Assembly: GCA_019096195.1 (NCBI GenBank)
Contig: JAGTXK010000050.1
Location: 186,001 to 250,000, forward strand
DNA: 64,000 nt
Direction of reading: 5' to 3'
From: Boletus sp. NGJ
Lineage: Eukaryota > Basidiomycota > Agaricomycetes > Boletales > Boletaceae
This document shows, piece after piece, positions 34,957-46,100 of the stretch (its first letter is position 1; each line of letters begins with the position of its first letter). The notes under the pieces were generated by a model that saw nothing but the letters and a program-made list of their open reading frames with translations, did not search any database and was not told where the DNA came from. The translations under genes were made by a program, and so were the position numbers.

Positions 34957-37194
34957 ATGGACGCGGATGAACTTCCCTTGACTGTGCAATATCAGTCAGC
35001 TTTGCCTACCTTTCCCCATGAAATCAGCGTCTCGTCCACAGCAAGATTACAGGTCTGGAGGCGCCAGATGGCCAGTAATGTATGGGCCCGACGTCTCGAT
35101 AGAGTGAATGTCCTCGGCAGCGATGTTTATGGGCATACTGGGTGAGTATGCATGTTGTCACTCTCGTAGTAGGCTATTAACTCCTGGTCGTACTCCAAAA
35201 AAGATGCGTGAACGCTCTGAGCTGGTCACAGAATGGGGAGCTTCTCATCAGCGGTGGGGATGATCAACAGTTAGTCTCCAATTCTTATGATCGCCATCCA
35301 TTCTCATCTCATGCATCAGACTACGGGTGTGGCGAATGGATCATTCCTCAGACACTCAGAACGAATATCCTTTCGCTTGTCAGACTGTGATAGACACTGG
35401 TCACAGCGCGAATATATTCAATGCACATATGCTACCCTCATCCACAAGGATGTGAATAGTTTATCCTCCGCACATAATCGCCAACAGTATGCTCATCCAT
35501 CGTTCCTTAGCGCAACTGTAGCGGGTGACAAACAAGTTCGCGTGTTTGACGTTGGGGAGTCAGTTGGTCGTTCTCCCTCAGGCAACGAAATGAGCTACTC
35601 CACCAGACAAGCATGCATTCATGTTCTGCGTTGTCATACCAGGAGGACGAAACGCATCATCACAGAAGACAGTCCCGATTTCTTCCTGACGGTAGCCGAA
35701 GTCTGTATCTGTGTCTCACGATTGCAACGTCACACTAAGTTGTCTTTCAACACTAGGATGGGGAAGTCCGTCAACACGACCTCCGAACGCCGCACTCGTG
35801 TACCAGGGGTGGTTGCCCTGCACCCCTGGTTAGGTTACCACACGAACTCTCGACGATTGCACTCTCCCCGCTGACGCCTTATCAGTTTGTGGTAGGCGGT
35901 GAATCGCCTTTCGTGAGTGTTGTCGCTGCGTTGCAGACTAACGAGCCTGACGTACATGTTCTCGAGGCTCACCTCTTTGATCGACGTCACGTTGGCCGCC
36001 ATCTACAAGAGGAATGGGGAATGTCACCCGCTGTCGACGATGTGACAACATGTGTTCGACGTTTCTCTAGATATTCCCGAGCGCCAGGAGAGGCGAAGGG
36101 ATATGAACATATCACTGGCGCCCGAATGTCGGCTTGGAATGGACATGAAGTACGTTTGTCGAGAGCAAAGATAGTCAATTCTAGTTTGCGCTGACGTCCA
36201 GTCTCGGCAGCTTCTTTTGTGTGAGTGCTTCGCATGACCGACTTGTGGTCGCCATGATGAACCCGCCACAGCATTCAATTCGGATGCAGTGTACATATAT
36301 TCCACGCGAGATGAGCCTGGTGAGAGCTCAACAGACAGGAATTCGTCCATCCTGCCCCCGAACTCGGAACGAGGGGGGGAAAGCCTGGCCGAGTCGCCTT
36401 CGAAGACGCACAACGACGACGGTAGAGACGGTGAAGAGGCGCAGGGAATCCTCGAAAATCTTCAGGAAGACGAAGAGACGGAAATGGAGGCTGAAGATCT
36501 CTTCGATGACAGTGAAGATAATGACGACGTGCTGGCAGATGGACCTGAGAGCGATGATGACCAGAGGGTCTTGTCGACTGCTGACATGCATCCTGATGCT
36601 CCCGTGGTTTACCCGCGTATGCGTTTCTATGGACATTGCAATGTTGAGACGGTGAAAGATGGTGAGTGCCCCCAGAAAGCTAGCATGTGTGCGCAGTGGG
36701 TGATTAATGGCGATTCATCTGCAGTGAACTTTTTGGGTCCTTATGATGAATACGTCACCTCTGGCTCAGATGACGGTAACTTTTTCATATGGAAGAAATC
36801 AACTGGCGAACTAGTCGACGTTTTGGAAGGAGATAGCAGCGTTGTGAACGTCATCGAGGGTCACCCTACTCTTCCGCTCGTGGCCGTCAGCGGTATCGAT
36901 GCAACGATCAAGGTGAAATCTTTTCAGCTTGCGACGACTCCCTTGTTGAAAGATTCACCGCAGTTGTTTGCCCCTGCTCGCGGTCCAGCGGCGCATTCCA
37001 AATACCGAAATGCCACCTCCATCGTCAAGCGGAATGCTCGTGCTTCGAGGAGAGGCATCAACCACTCGGCCAATCTGCAACTTGCCCGTCTCATAATGCA
37101 CCATCATGATCGCGCGTTGGAGGTACTGCAAAGTACTGAGGACGAGACTTCGGCTGATTCTGAGGCTCGACTGGCGCATTGTATAAACCAATGA
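34957..37194 (+). CDS. DDB1-CUL4 associated WD40 protein (DCAF8/DCAF6-like)
   Basis: After RRLDRVNVLGSDVYGHTGCVNALSW comes LLISGGDDQ with a WD40 blade. A spliced core follows: DGEVRQHDLRTPHSC, CPAPLVRLPHELSTIALSPLTPYQFVVGG, LFDRRHVGRHLQEEWG. This block is characteristic of the DCAF5/6/8 branch of WD40 substrate receptors for CUL4-DDB1 ubiquitin ligases. A long acidic insertion (EETEMEAEDLFDDSEDNDD) precedes the last blades (GSDDGNFFIWKKSTGELVDVLEGD). The tail is basic. Roughly ten introns are needed, and several exon edges between 35270 and 36290 are approximate. CSN4, a regulator of cullin ligases, lies 4 kb away. Confidence 0.82.
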
Positions 37195-37895
37195 AGTTGA
37201 GAGGATAGAGTATGTTTTCTGATTTGCGTCGGAAGTACTGTCTTTAATGGTAGTCGCGGGTACCGTGCTGGTGAGGTTGGCATGCGGCAGCTGGGAATTT
37301 CTTGTAATAAATGTTACGAGCTTACACTTCCTCAGTCAACCGACTACCGCCATTTGGACAGTTAGTTCACGTCTCTGCGCTGGGCATTTTCCGCCTCGCC
37401 AGGACCAGGTTTGATGTTGTGAAGTATCCAAGTGTGTTTTGGCGACCGTCACTTTGACACCCGCCACCACGTGAAAGGTCGCTGGCCCCCACACTGCGGC
37501 ATACAACCAAGACCAGGCCAACGCTACTCGCGACATAGAAAGGCTGATTCTGAGTGCTGGTATGCTTGCAAATCTTTGCTGAACTTCGCTTTTCCGAGTC
37601 GTTGTTATGTAAGTCCCGTTGTGTCTTGTGGTTCTGTAAAACTAAGGGCCTTGCTGATCATCTCCTGCGTTTCGTGCTCTTCTTCACCCTGCATTTGTCC
37701 CTCTTGGTCATTGTCTCGCCGAAAGTGTCTGTGATTTGAGCGTTTGTTTCCTATTTGCCGCACAAGTCCACCGCCTGTCCTCGACCACAAGGGGGACCCT
37801 TTTTGGCTTGGTCAACACACTTTTTTTTTACCTCTCTCTTCGTCCCACATCCTTCCCCACCGACTCGAAGCCAAGTCCACTACATCTACTTGCTT
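37195..37895. promoter_or_regulatory. Upstream region of the CTK1-like gene
   Basis: About 700 bp without convincing coding potential. A CACGTG box is present at 37467-37472, and pyrimidine-rich runs (tttttttttacc, near 37825) lie close to the start. A gtaagt at about 37610 could begin a 5' UTR intron, but no partner acceptor is compelling. Confidence 0.4.
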
Positions 37896-40800
37896 ATGCA
37901 CTCTTCGCAGAACAGATCCAAACGCAAGCGTGGCAAAAATGTCAACAACGACGACGACGACGACACTGCATTGGCTCGAGTGGCAGTCTCACGAGCGGAT
38001 GATGCGCTGACGGATGCCTACGGGCGTTCTCGACCTCAAGCATACCAACAGCATACGGACACATACATCCCGTCGTCATCTAGAACCTACACCATGAACA
38101 GAGACGGCCCTTCATCCCATGTTGACTCACAAGACCATTTTCACCCGCACACCTCTGACGGCCGCTATCGAAGTGGTAGAGATAAGTATGATGTGGCTGA
38201 CTCAAGGGATGGTGACCAACGGAGATCTCGATTCTCTCACGAGAGTGACTTTCAAAGCGGTGGTAGGGACCGGACGTCGAGGGATTATGTCCAGGGTTAC
38301 TCGGCTACTCACCGCAACGAGTCACAGGGCTGGGGCTCGGTAGAAAACCACGACGATGGTCCTCAGTGGGGTTCTCCATCTTCGGATTGGCGAAGAGGGG
38401 AGGTGGAGGAGGATCGAAGCAAAGGCTGGGACAACAGCCGAAACAGGGAACCTCGTTCCCAAGGAAATCGTCGGTGGCAAAGTGACAATGGTTGGGAGAC
38501 GAGGAAACGCGACCGACACCAGAGCCGACGGCCTCCAGACAGTCAAGATGACAGCTCGTTCTCAAAGGAGGATCGAAATTGGGAACCTGGGCCTGGTTGG
38601 CATTCTCGTGGGGAACATACTTACCGCAACCAGCGCGGCCGTAGTGGACCGGGAAAAATGAAAGGAAAGAAGAATAATCAGAACCGACAGCGCCAGCGAG
38701 GCGACCAGGACCGAGATCATGACCGGCGATGGGATCGTGACCGGCGCAACGATAACGACAGTTTGAACAAGTACGCATCATTTCATTTTTTGAATGCTAT
38801 TCTCAAGGTTTCGTCTTCAGCTGGAAAAAAAGGGAATTTCACCCTCTGCCTCCCAAGCCAGTCCGCAGTCCTGTCAAGCGACTCTCTTCTCCTTCCCGAT
38901 CACGCTCAGGGACCCCCGATTCTGTCTATACTCGACATTCTTCTAGGGGTCGCTCGCGGTCGAGGTCATTCTCACCGCAGCCAGACGTCCGTCATCCTAG
39001 CCCTGTACGACCTCGTAGCCATACTCCATCAGAAAGAGCAAATAGGTCAAGATCTCCAGCTTCATCCCATCGAAGTTACACCGCTCGAGCGCCTCCTCGT
39101 GGGAGAAGTATTTCCTCTTTGTCCTCGGGAAGCTGGAGTCGGAGCCGGAGCTCAAGTCGAAGTCCTGGGGACCGGCCAAGGGCGAAACACCGACTGCCAC
39201 CCTCAACTTCCATCAGAGAAATTTCCCTTTCTATATCTAAGACCACCCTCCGGCAACGCCCCGATTTTATTCTTAACCAAGAGTCCGAGTCGACGAGAAA
39301 TGAGAAGGCTGGCGTTAACGGGAATCACACCGTATGTTCCTGTTAACTATGGGTCAAGTTTGAATTCACTTTTGAGCAGGCCGCCGCTTCCCCTGGATCG
39401 TCACGATCTACCGAGCGTATGCCTCCTCCCGTTATACCTCCGACCTCAGATTCCCGCTCCCAAGAGATAATTCTAATGCCCTCAGCGATGCAGCAACGAC
39501 GTGACGGAGGGTCTCCCACTAGAGCAAAACCCTCGAAATCTGCAGGTTTCAAACCCATTGGGCTTGCTAGTTCATCAGTGAAGATGTTCTTCCCACGCGA
39601 CGATCAAGAGCATCATGGTACTACCCTTAAACGCCATGACCTTCCTGCACGCCCTGAGATCCCGACTAAGCGCGTGCACGAAGACGTTTCGACAGATCGG
39701 GACGAGTATTCCCGGCAGGCCGCTGGAAAACCCCAGCCTATATTCACACTCCCGCAAGAGGCTACCTCGGTGTCGGTAGAGGTCAATCCGGAACTCCGAC
39801 CACCTTCACCGACTGTTCGTGATATCCCGAAAGTGTCAACAACTCCGAAAGCCAACGGTGATCTTGTTACCCCTGCACAACAACCCCGTCCATCCGAACT
39901 GGAAGTCGACACGGTTACACGACCATCCTCCCCGAGTATTACCTCTCGAAAGGAACTGTATGCGATCGTGAGCCAAGTCGGCGAGGGAACATTTGGGAAG
40001 GTTTACAAGGCACGAAACACGATCACCAGTGTCCACGTTGCACTGAAAAGGATACGGATGGAAGCGGAGAGAGACGGTTTCCCGGTCACTGCCATGCGGG
40101 AGATTAAGCTTCTCCAATCGCTGAGGCATCAGAATATAGTGCGCCTTTATGAAATGATGGTATCCAATGGTAAGATTATTCACTGATGATCGTCACCCCA
40201 CTCACACATACGCAGGCTCAGTGTTCATGGTATTCGAGTATATGGACCACGATCTGACGGGTGTCCTTTCTCAAACGCAATTCTCTTTCTCTGAAGCAAA
40301 TCTGAAGTCTCTTTGCAACCAGATGCTCGCCGGCCTCGCATACTTGCACCACAAGGGGGTGATACATCGCGATGTAAAAGGATCGAACATTTTGATCAAC
40401 AACAGGGGTGAACTCAAGCTTGCTGATTTTGGGCTTGCTCGCTTCTATCAGAAGCGGCGACGTATAGACTATACCAACCGGGTGATTACTCTTTGGTACA
40501 GACCACCTGAACTTCTTTTTGGTGCGACAGTATATGGGCCAGAGGTGGATATGTGGAGCGCTGGGTAAGCCGTGGCAGCTCGCTACTGAAAGAGTCTGGG
40601 CCTTACTCGTTGCACCCTTCTAGTTGCATTATGCTCGAGCTATTTACCAAGAAACCGGTATTTCAGGGGAATGATGAGATCCATCAACTCGATGTCATCT
40701 ATCGTATATTTGGCACGCCCACTCCAGAGCGATGGCCCGGTGTCACTGAGCTGCCTTGGTATGAATTAGTGAAACCAAAGGAAGTGCTACAGGACCATTT

Positions 40801-41153
40801 CAGGGAGCTTTTCCAAAAGTAGGTTCTGTACTTTTGGGGGCTTTCAAAGCTCACACTGTCCTAGATGGCTGTCTCCTGCGGCTCTCGATCTAGCGGAACA
40901 ATTACTGACGTATGATCCTACAAAACGGGTCACTGCGACGCAAGCCCTTGAAGCACCGTATTTCAAGGACGAGCTACCACCACCAGAACTCCCAGTTGGG
41001 TGTGTATCGTGTATTCAAAACTACTTACGGTTGCTGACATCTTGCCCTAGTCTGTCGTCGCTTGAGGGCGAGTGGCACGAGTTGGAAACTAAACGAGAGC
41101 GCGCAAAGAAACGACGTAAATTGGAAAGTAGTATGCAGCCACATCCTGTCTAA
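37896..41153 (+). CDS. CTK1: CTK1/CDK12-type RNA polymerase II CTD kinase
   Basis: A long N-terminal region rich in Arg, Asp and Ser ends in an SR-type stretch ([25 protein letters not shown]). It precedes a complete kinase domain. The glycine loop is [12 protein letters not shown], the catalytic lysine is in VALKRI, and the cyclin-binding helix is [11 protein letters not shown]. The catalytic loop is [11 protein letters not shown], followed by DFGLARF and the activation segment [16 protein letters not shown]. Ctk1/Cdk12 kinases phosphorylate Ser2 of the polymerase II CTD and couple elongation to RNA processing; the SR-rich extension is typical of Cdk12. ATG 37896 ([14 protein letters not shown]) is chosen because the frame upstream lacks protein character. 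The C-terminal tail is basic ([14 protein letters not shown]). Confidence 0.9.
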
Positions 41154-41403
41154 CAATACCCTTGGCGCTCGGGATGTATATATCACCAGGTGGTGATCAT
41201 GAGACAATGACTTTTCATGCTGGTGCTTGAATGAGGCCTTAGATTGCGAGATGTTGTACAATTGATTCGACCTGTCGCAGGGTCAGCATAGATTTCGGGA
41301 CGAGGAAAGATACAGATATATCACATTTGCTGCTGTGGTTCGTATTTGCATGTCCCAACGTTTCGTGAAAGGTGCCCCTGTGGCTTCGCTGGTCTGTTCG
41401 ACA

Positions 41404-42775
41404 TCACCCAGAGCCCCCTGCCTTTCCTTGGGCATCGTTCTCTTCTCTTCCTCCCTCGAACCAGATAAGCTTATCCACCTGATCAATTGAACCTTTCAAA
41501 CGACCTTGCTCGATCATCTTTCTGGCCATTGTCTCAGCGGCACTGGGAGCCAAGTCGAGTAACGCGCCCAACCCACGGAATGAGATATTGTTATATATTT
41601 TGGAGCTGGCCAAGACGTTGTGCTCCATTACAGCACGATCAAGAACCGTTGAGGGTCCCTTGCGCGTGCTCGTCGAGTCTAAGAGATCATCTTCGTCGAC
41701 GGCAGAAGCAAGTCTATCATTGCTGGATATGCTGATTCTAGCAAGCTGATGTGGCCGAAGGGACTCCTCGAAACTCTTGACTTCTGCTGGGCGGAGAATA
41801 CGGTCGAGGAACATCTTGGAAAGGATGTTGTATGTCGGGAGCTCGGATGATCTCTCGTCCCGGTACAAGGAAGCGAGTATGCGGGAACGGTTAGGTCCTG
41901 CAGGTGCAAGAACGGCACACGTCACAGCGTGTGATCTGGGTTCTGCTAAGCTTATCGTGCTATTAGTAGGCGTTGCATGCTCACAGAATTTGCTTCCGCT
42001 CCTCTTCGTCGATCTCTGCAACCCAGGACAGTTCGTGGTATCTCAGTGCGGCTTCCAGGAATTTGCGAGCGTAGTCGCTGATTCTTGCTTGACATAGTTT
42101 AAACTGGAGTTGAATCTCTTTATCTGTGGTGGAATTGGATAAGGAAGTTGCCCGGTTGTAGTAAGTCTCTGCTTGCACTGAATCTTCGTCTTCCATGAGG
42201 AGGCGAACAATACGAACGTAGACGCGGAATTTGTCCTCGTCGGGCAACGAACTAGTAGTAGAATTATTAGCACGCGATGACGAAACCGAAGCCGTTGTGC
42301 GTACCGCGAGCCAGAGTCGAGAGAAACACCCATTAGGATGCGAGCAGCCTCGGTCCATTCTTCTTCAGCTTCCAGGAGATCAGCGAGTTGGAATCTCAGG
42401 GAGTTGACCTGATAGTGGTATTAATGGATCTGGCGTGGCAGACAGGAGCTCCGACTGCTAAGATACCTGTTCCTCGTAGCTGGCGATTCGAGGCTGAAGG
42501 GTTGCGAGTGCGTCTTCGACGACGCGTTTACGTATGTCGTGGTTGGTGATGGTACCGGCGCCGATACTCTTGACGAGCTCTGAGATGACTTGTCTGCCTG
42601 TGACGAGACCGACAACGTCTGGGTTGGCTACGGCGTCGACGAGGACATGGAGATCGGCGGGTAGGGAGGAGGGATCTGGACGAGATAGGGTTTCCGAGAG
42701 GAGGGCAAGGTAGGCGGGAGTTTTGTCCTTTTGTGCGAGGGTGGCCAGATGGGACAGTTTTGCTTCCATCGCCAT
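41404..42775 (-). CDS. CSN4: COP9 signalosome subunit 4
   Basis: The protein starts MAMEAKLSHLATLAQKDKTPAYLALL. TPR-like helices follow (FQLADLLEAEEEWTEAARILMG, DEDKFRVYVRIVRLLMEDEDSVQAETYYNRA, KLCQARISDYARKFLEAALRYHEL). The PCI domain comes next (LDRAVMEHNVLASSKIYNNISFRGLGALL, AAETMARKMIEQGRLKGSIDQVDKLIWFE). This is CSN4, a PCI subunit of the COP9 signalosome that removes Nedd8 from cullins. About four introns are inferred. The C-terminus beyond the PCI winged helix is short and Glu/Gly-rich. It is divergent from the repeat-exon gene across 409 bp. Confidence 0.92.
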
Positions 42776-43184
42776 TGTCGATGAGGAACATGCAACGCCA
42801 CCCTACCAGTGGCACGTGCAACGCCCCCGACATGGACTTTCACTCTCATGACACCTTTCTCGTCCTCCAGGTCTTTAAATACTGGTAGGTCCCCAGGCGC
42901 AGTGGGTACGCTCTCACTGCTCCCACGATGCACTAGCAGGTATTGGACACGGTCGTCCTGGTGAATTATTGCGCGATCAGACACCGCTGAGAACCGCTGG
43001 CTCATAGCCCCATGCTGCACTGGCCGAATGCCGCCTCATATCTCATCCATTCCCTTCAAAAGCCATCCCCACGTTCCCATAGTACCTCCCCTACTAGCCA
43101 ACCATCACCCATCTGGTCGTTGGTGAACCACAGACTGGTCGAGCGGTCGCAGAGCCTACTACTTCCCAATTTATCTATTGAGAA
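42776..43184. other. Divergent intergenic region between CSN4 and the repeat-exon gene
   Basis: About 400 bp with no coding sequence I can support. It presumably contains both promoters. No clear motif was seen. Confidence 0.4.
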
Positions 43185-46100
43185 ATGTCTTCTTTCGCCG
43201 GCCATCCACATCCATACCACACGATGCCCGCTCTCCATGCCTTCCGGCACTTGTCTCTCAGCCCTCCGGACAATGATCACGATTTGTCACATATTCCACC
43301 TATATCGTTGTCTGGCAATCCAGGGGTAGACTCTGACATGACTCCAACTACTGGTCATTACCTGGGTGCCACATCCGAACGTACAAGATACCAGCTTCGT
43401 AGGACATCCGCACTTTCGTATCAAAACTCTGGCGCTCGAGACCCTCGTGATCGTAGCTTTGCACGCAGCCCGAGGAATCTCGTGGTGGTTATCCCACCTC
43501 CCGACTTCCCGCTTGATCAGGGGCAACTCGGAAACGTTTTGTCAATGGGGCCCCGCTATAGACTTTCTCAAGGCATCCTAATGCCATTGTTTCCATCAGT
43601 GGGTATCTGAATTATATATGCCGTACTAGTTCCAGACGCATTGATTCACCTTCTTCAGATGTTTGGACAACTGAATGCCATTGCCCGCGAATACAACTTT
43701 CCGAGCACCGTGGGACTTTGCCTTTACCTTCATGTCAACCAGAGTGGCGGTACGATGACACCTCGTATTTCTGATGATTCTTGGCAGTATCTCTTCGGTC
43801 ACTTGTTTGAGGGTCGCCCGTCTTCCGGTCAGCAACTGCCGATAGGCGGGAGTATTGAATTCGACATCGACTTGAGCAAGGCGCGATGGTTTGACGCGTG
43901 GGTTGCAGGAACCTTGCGGGACTCGGACCCGACATTTCTGCCAGTCGCAACTTCTCAGGCATTTGGGGCTCACTCGCCGGGAGAAAGCCAGACTACAAAT
44001 GCAGATGAACAAGCATTCGAGGATCGGTGGGATGCTTCAGGGTCGCATACACTGGTCACCAACTCGCGACCGGAAACGCTCCGTCATCTTCCCAGGAAGC
44101 TTTCTCTCGTAGAGCGACTCGATTCACACGGTGTACATGTGCCTCCCAAATCCCAGAACCATCCTGATCATCTTGATTCTCCTGCACATGCATTGTCGCC
44201 AATCCCCCAGTCAGCCCTTCCTCAGGCCAAGAAAAATGACCTGGAGCGTCGCGTAAATTCGTGGAGGGCGACCGCGGAGTTGTACCCAGTCTCAATGACA
44301 GAAACATACCAGCCGGCCCCAGATGTCGGGGTATCCGTGGATGTGACGATCATGGATGAGTACGCACTGGAACATAAGCTCCGGAAGGAAGGCAATAACG
44401 ACGAATATCTTTCGTTTCTAACATCTGCGGGACCCCGCAGCCCTGTCATGGCATCGCCGATTGCGTCGATACGTCTTGATAATCACGCAAACGAAACTGT
44501 TCCGCTTGCTCCGGCCACTGTGACAAGCTGGGGCCCAACTGACGACGAATGGTGCTCGGTCGTTTCGGGTACATCTCGGTTACCTTCGCCTGACATGGGA
44601 GAGCGCATGGTCGAAGATATAACGGTTCCAAGACAATGTGCGGTTTGGGGAAACTCCTTCGGGTGGCGCTCTGCAATGACATGGAAGGAGGTCTACCCGT
44701 ATCCAGCCACCCAGACAAAGCCCACGATCCAGGTATTCCTTCAAGATTCCAATGGCCACGTGCCTCAGTATCCCAACTTGGTGATCTGTAAGTAGCCATT
44801 GTCGCGAAGGGTACCGTGTCGCTTGACAGTGAACCTGCATAGACCCACCTGCGGGCTCTCACCCTGATATGCATTCTACGCCCAATATCTTCAAGCGTCT
44901 TGAGCCCTCTCCCCGGTTAGTGTGGGGAAGCTCATTTGGTTGGCAGACGGCGGTGACCTGGCGAAAGGTTTACCCGTGCTCGATAGTGACGATGCAATCG
45001 GTCGCCACCCCCATTCAACTTCGTGGAGCAGGGGGACTAGAGCCTGAATACCCAAAGCTTTGTATCTGTGAGTCTCGAGCTAGTAGTTCCGTTTGCGAAG
45101 GCTCACCGAAAATAAGATCCTGCGATCTACCCAAACTTTGAAATCTATCCTGCATGCACCGTCGAAGAGGATATCTCACGACCAGTCACCGTGATGCTCA
45201 ACAGATTAAGCAACTCTATAACGTCTTACCCCAGATTGGTGATCTGTATGAGCATGCCGATCATTAATTCTGCAAACACTGACAAGTTATGGTAGATCCC
45301 GCCGTGTACCCTCATCTTGACATATACCCTTTAGTTGTCGATGGCGTGAAAATGAAGGGGTCGAGTCAGGTGGATATAAACATATACATATATCCACTAG
45401 ACGGTGTATTGAGCTCTTATCCAAACCCCGTTATTTGTGAGCGAAACTGTGCGCCTCAGCGATATTTTTGATTCTTACCTCTTACCCGCAACCCAGACCC
45501 TGCTGCTTACCCGCATTTCGACCTTTATCCAAAGGCTTTGCAGATCACTGAGATGCTCAAGCAGAAGGAGGTAGATGTGAGCTTGGTGAATGTAGGCCGT
45601 CTCACAGCCGAGTATCCGAATATGACTATTTGTAAGTGGGTACGTCATTAAATATTCAGACACTGATATTTTATCGAAGATCCGAATGAATATCCTTACC
45701 TAGAAATATATCCGACACTGGAGATGGTGTGTATTGTGGAAATGAGGCATGTGCTCTTACTCATGAAGCAATGATTAGCGGCCGGCTTCAAGCGTAGTTT
45801 GGGGCATCTCTTTCGGATGGCTGACACACAAAACCTGGCTCGAAGTTTATCCGCTGCATACTGCAAATTCTCTGACGAGGCCACATGCCGATGGCCAAAG
45901 CAGATCTATCTCAAGGTCATTGGGTGAGCGTCAATATCATCTATGGTCTGTATGTTCTTAGATTTTCCCTCGCAATGGTTTCTCGTTGTGATGCAGCCGA
46001 TGTTGTGGTTAGAAAGCAGTCAGTCTGGGGAAGTTCGTTCGGATGGGAAGGCGCGGCGACATGGCGCGCAGTGTGGCCAACTCCCTGTGCAAGAATCCGC

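Noticed and set aside
43012-43329. 105-codon frame upstream of the repeat-exon gene
   Set aside because: It overlaps exon 1 in another frame and has no protein character; exon 1 continues naturally into exon 2.
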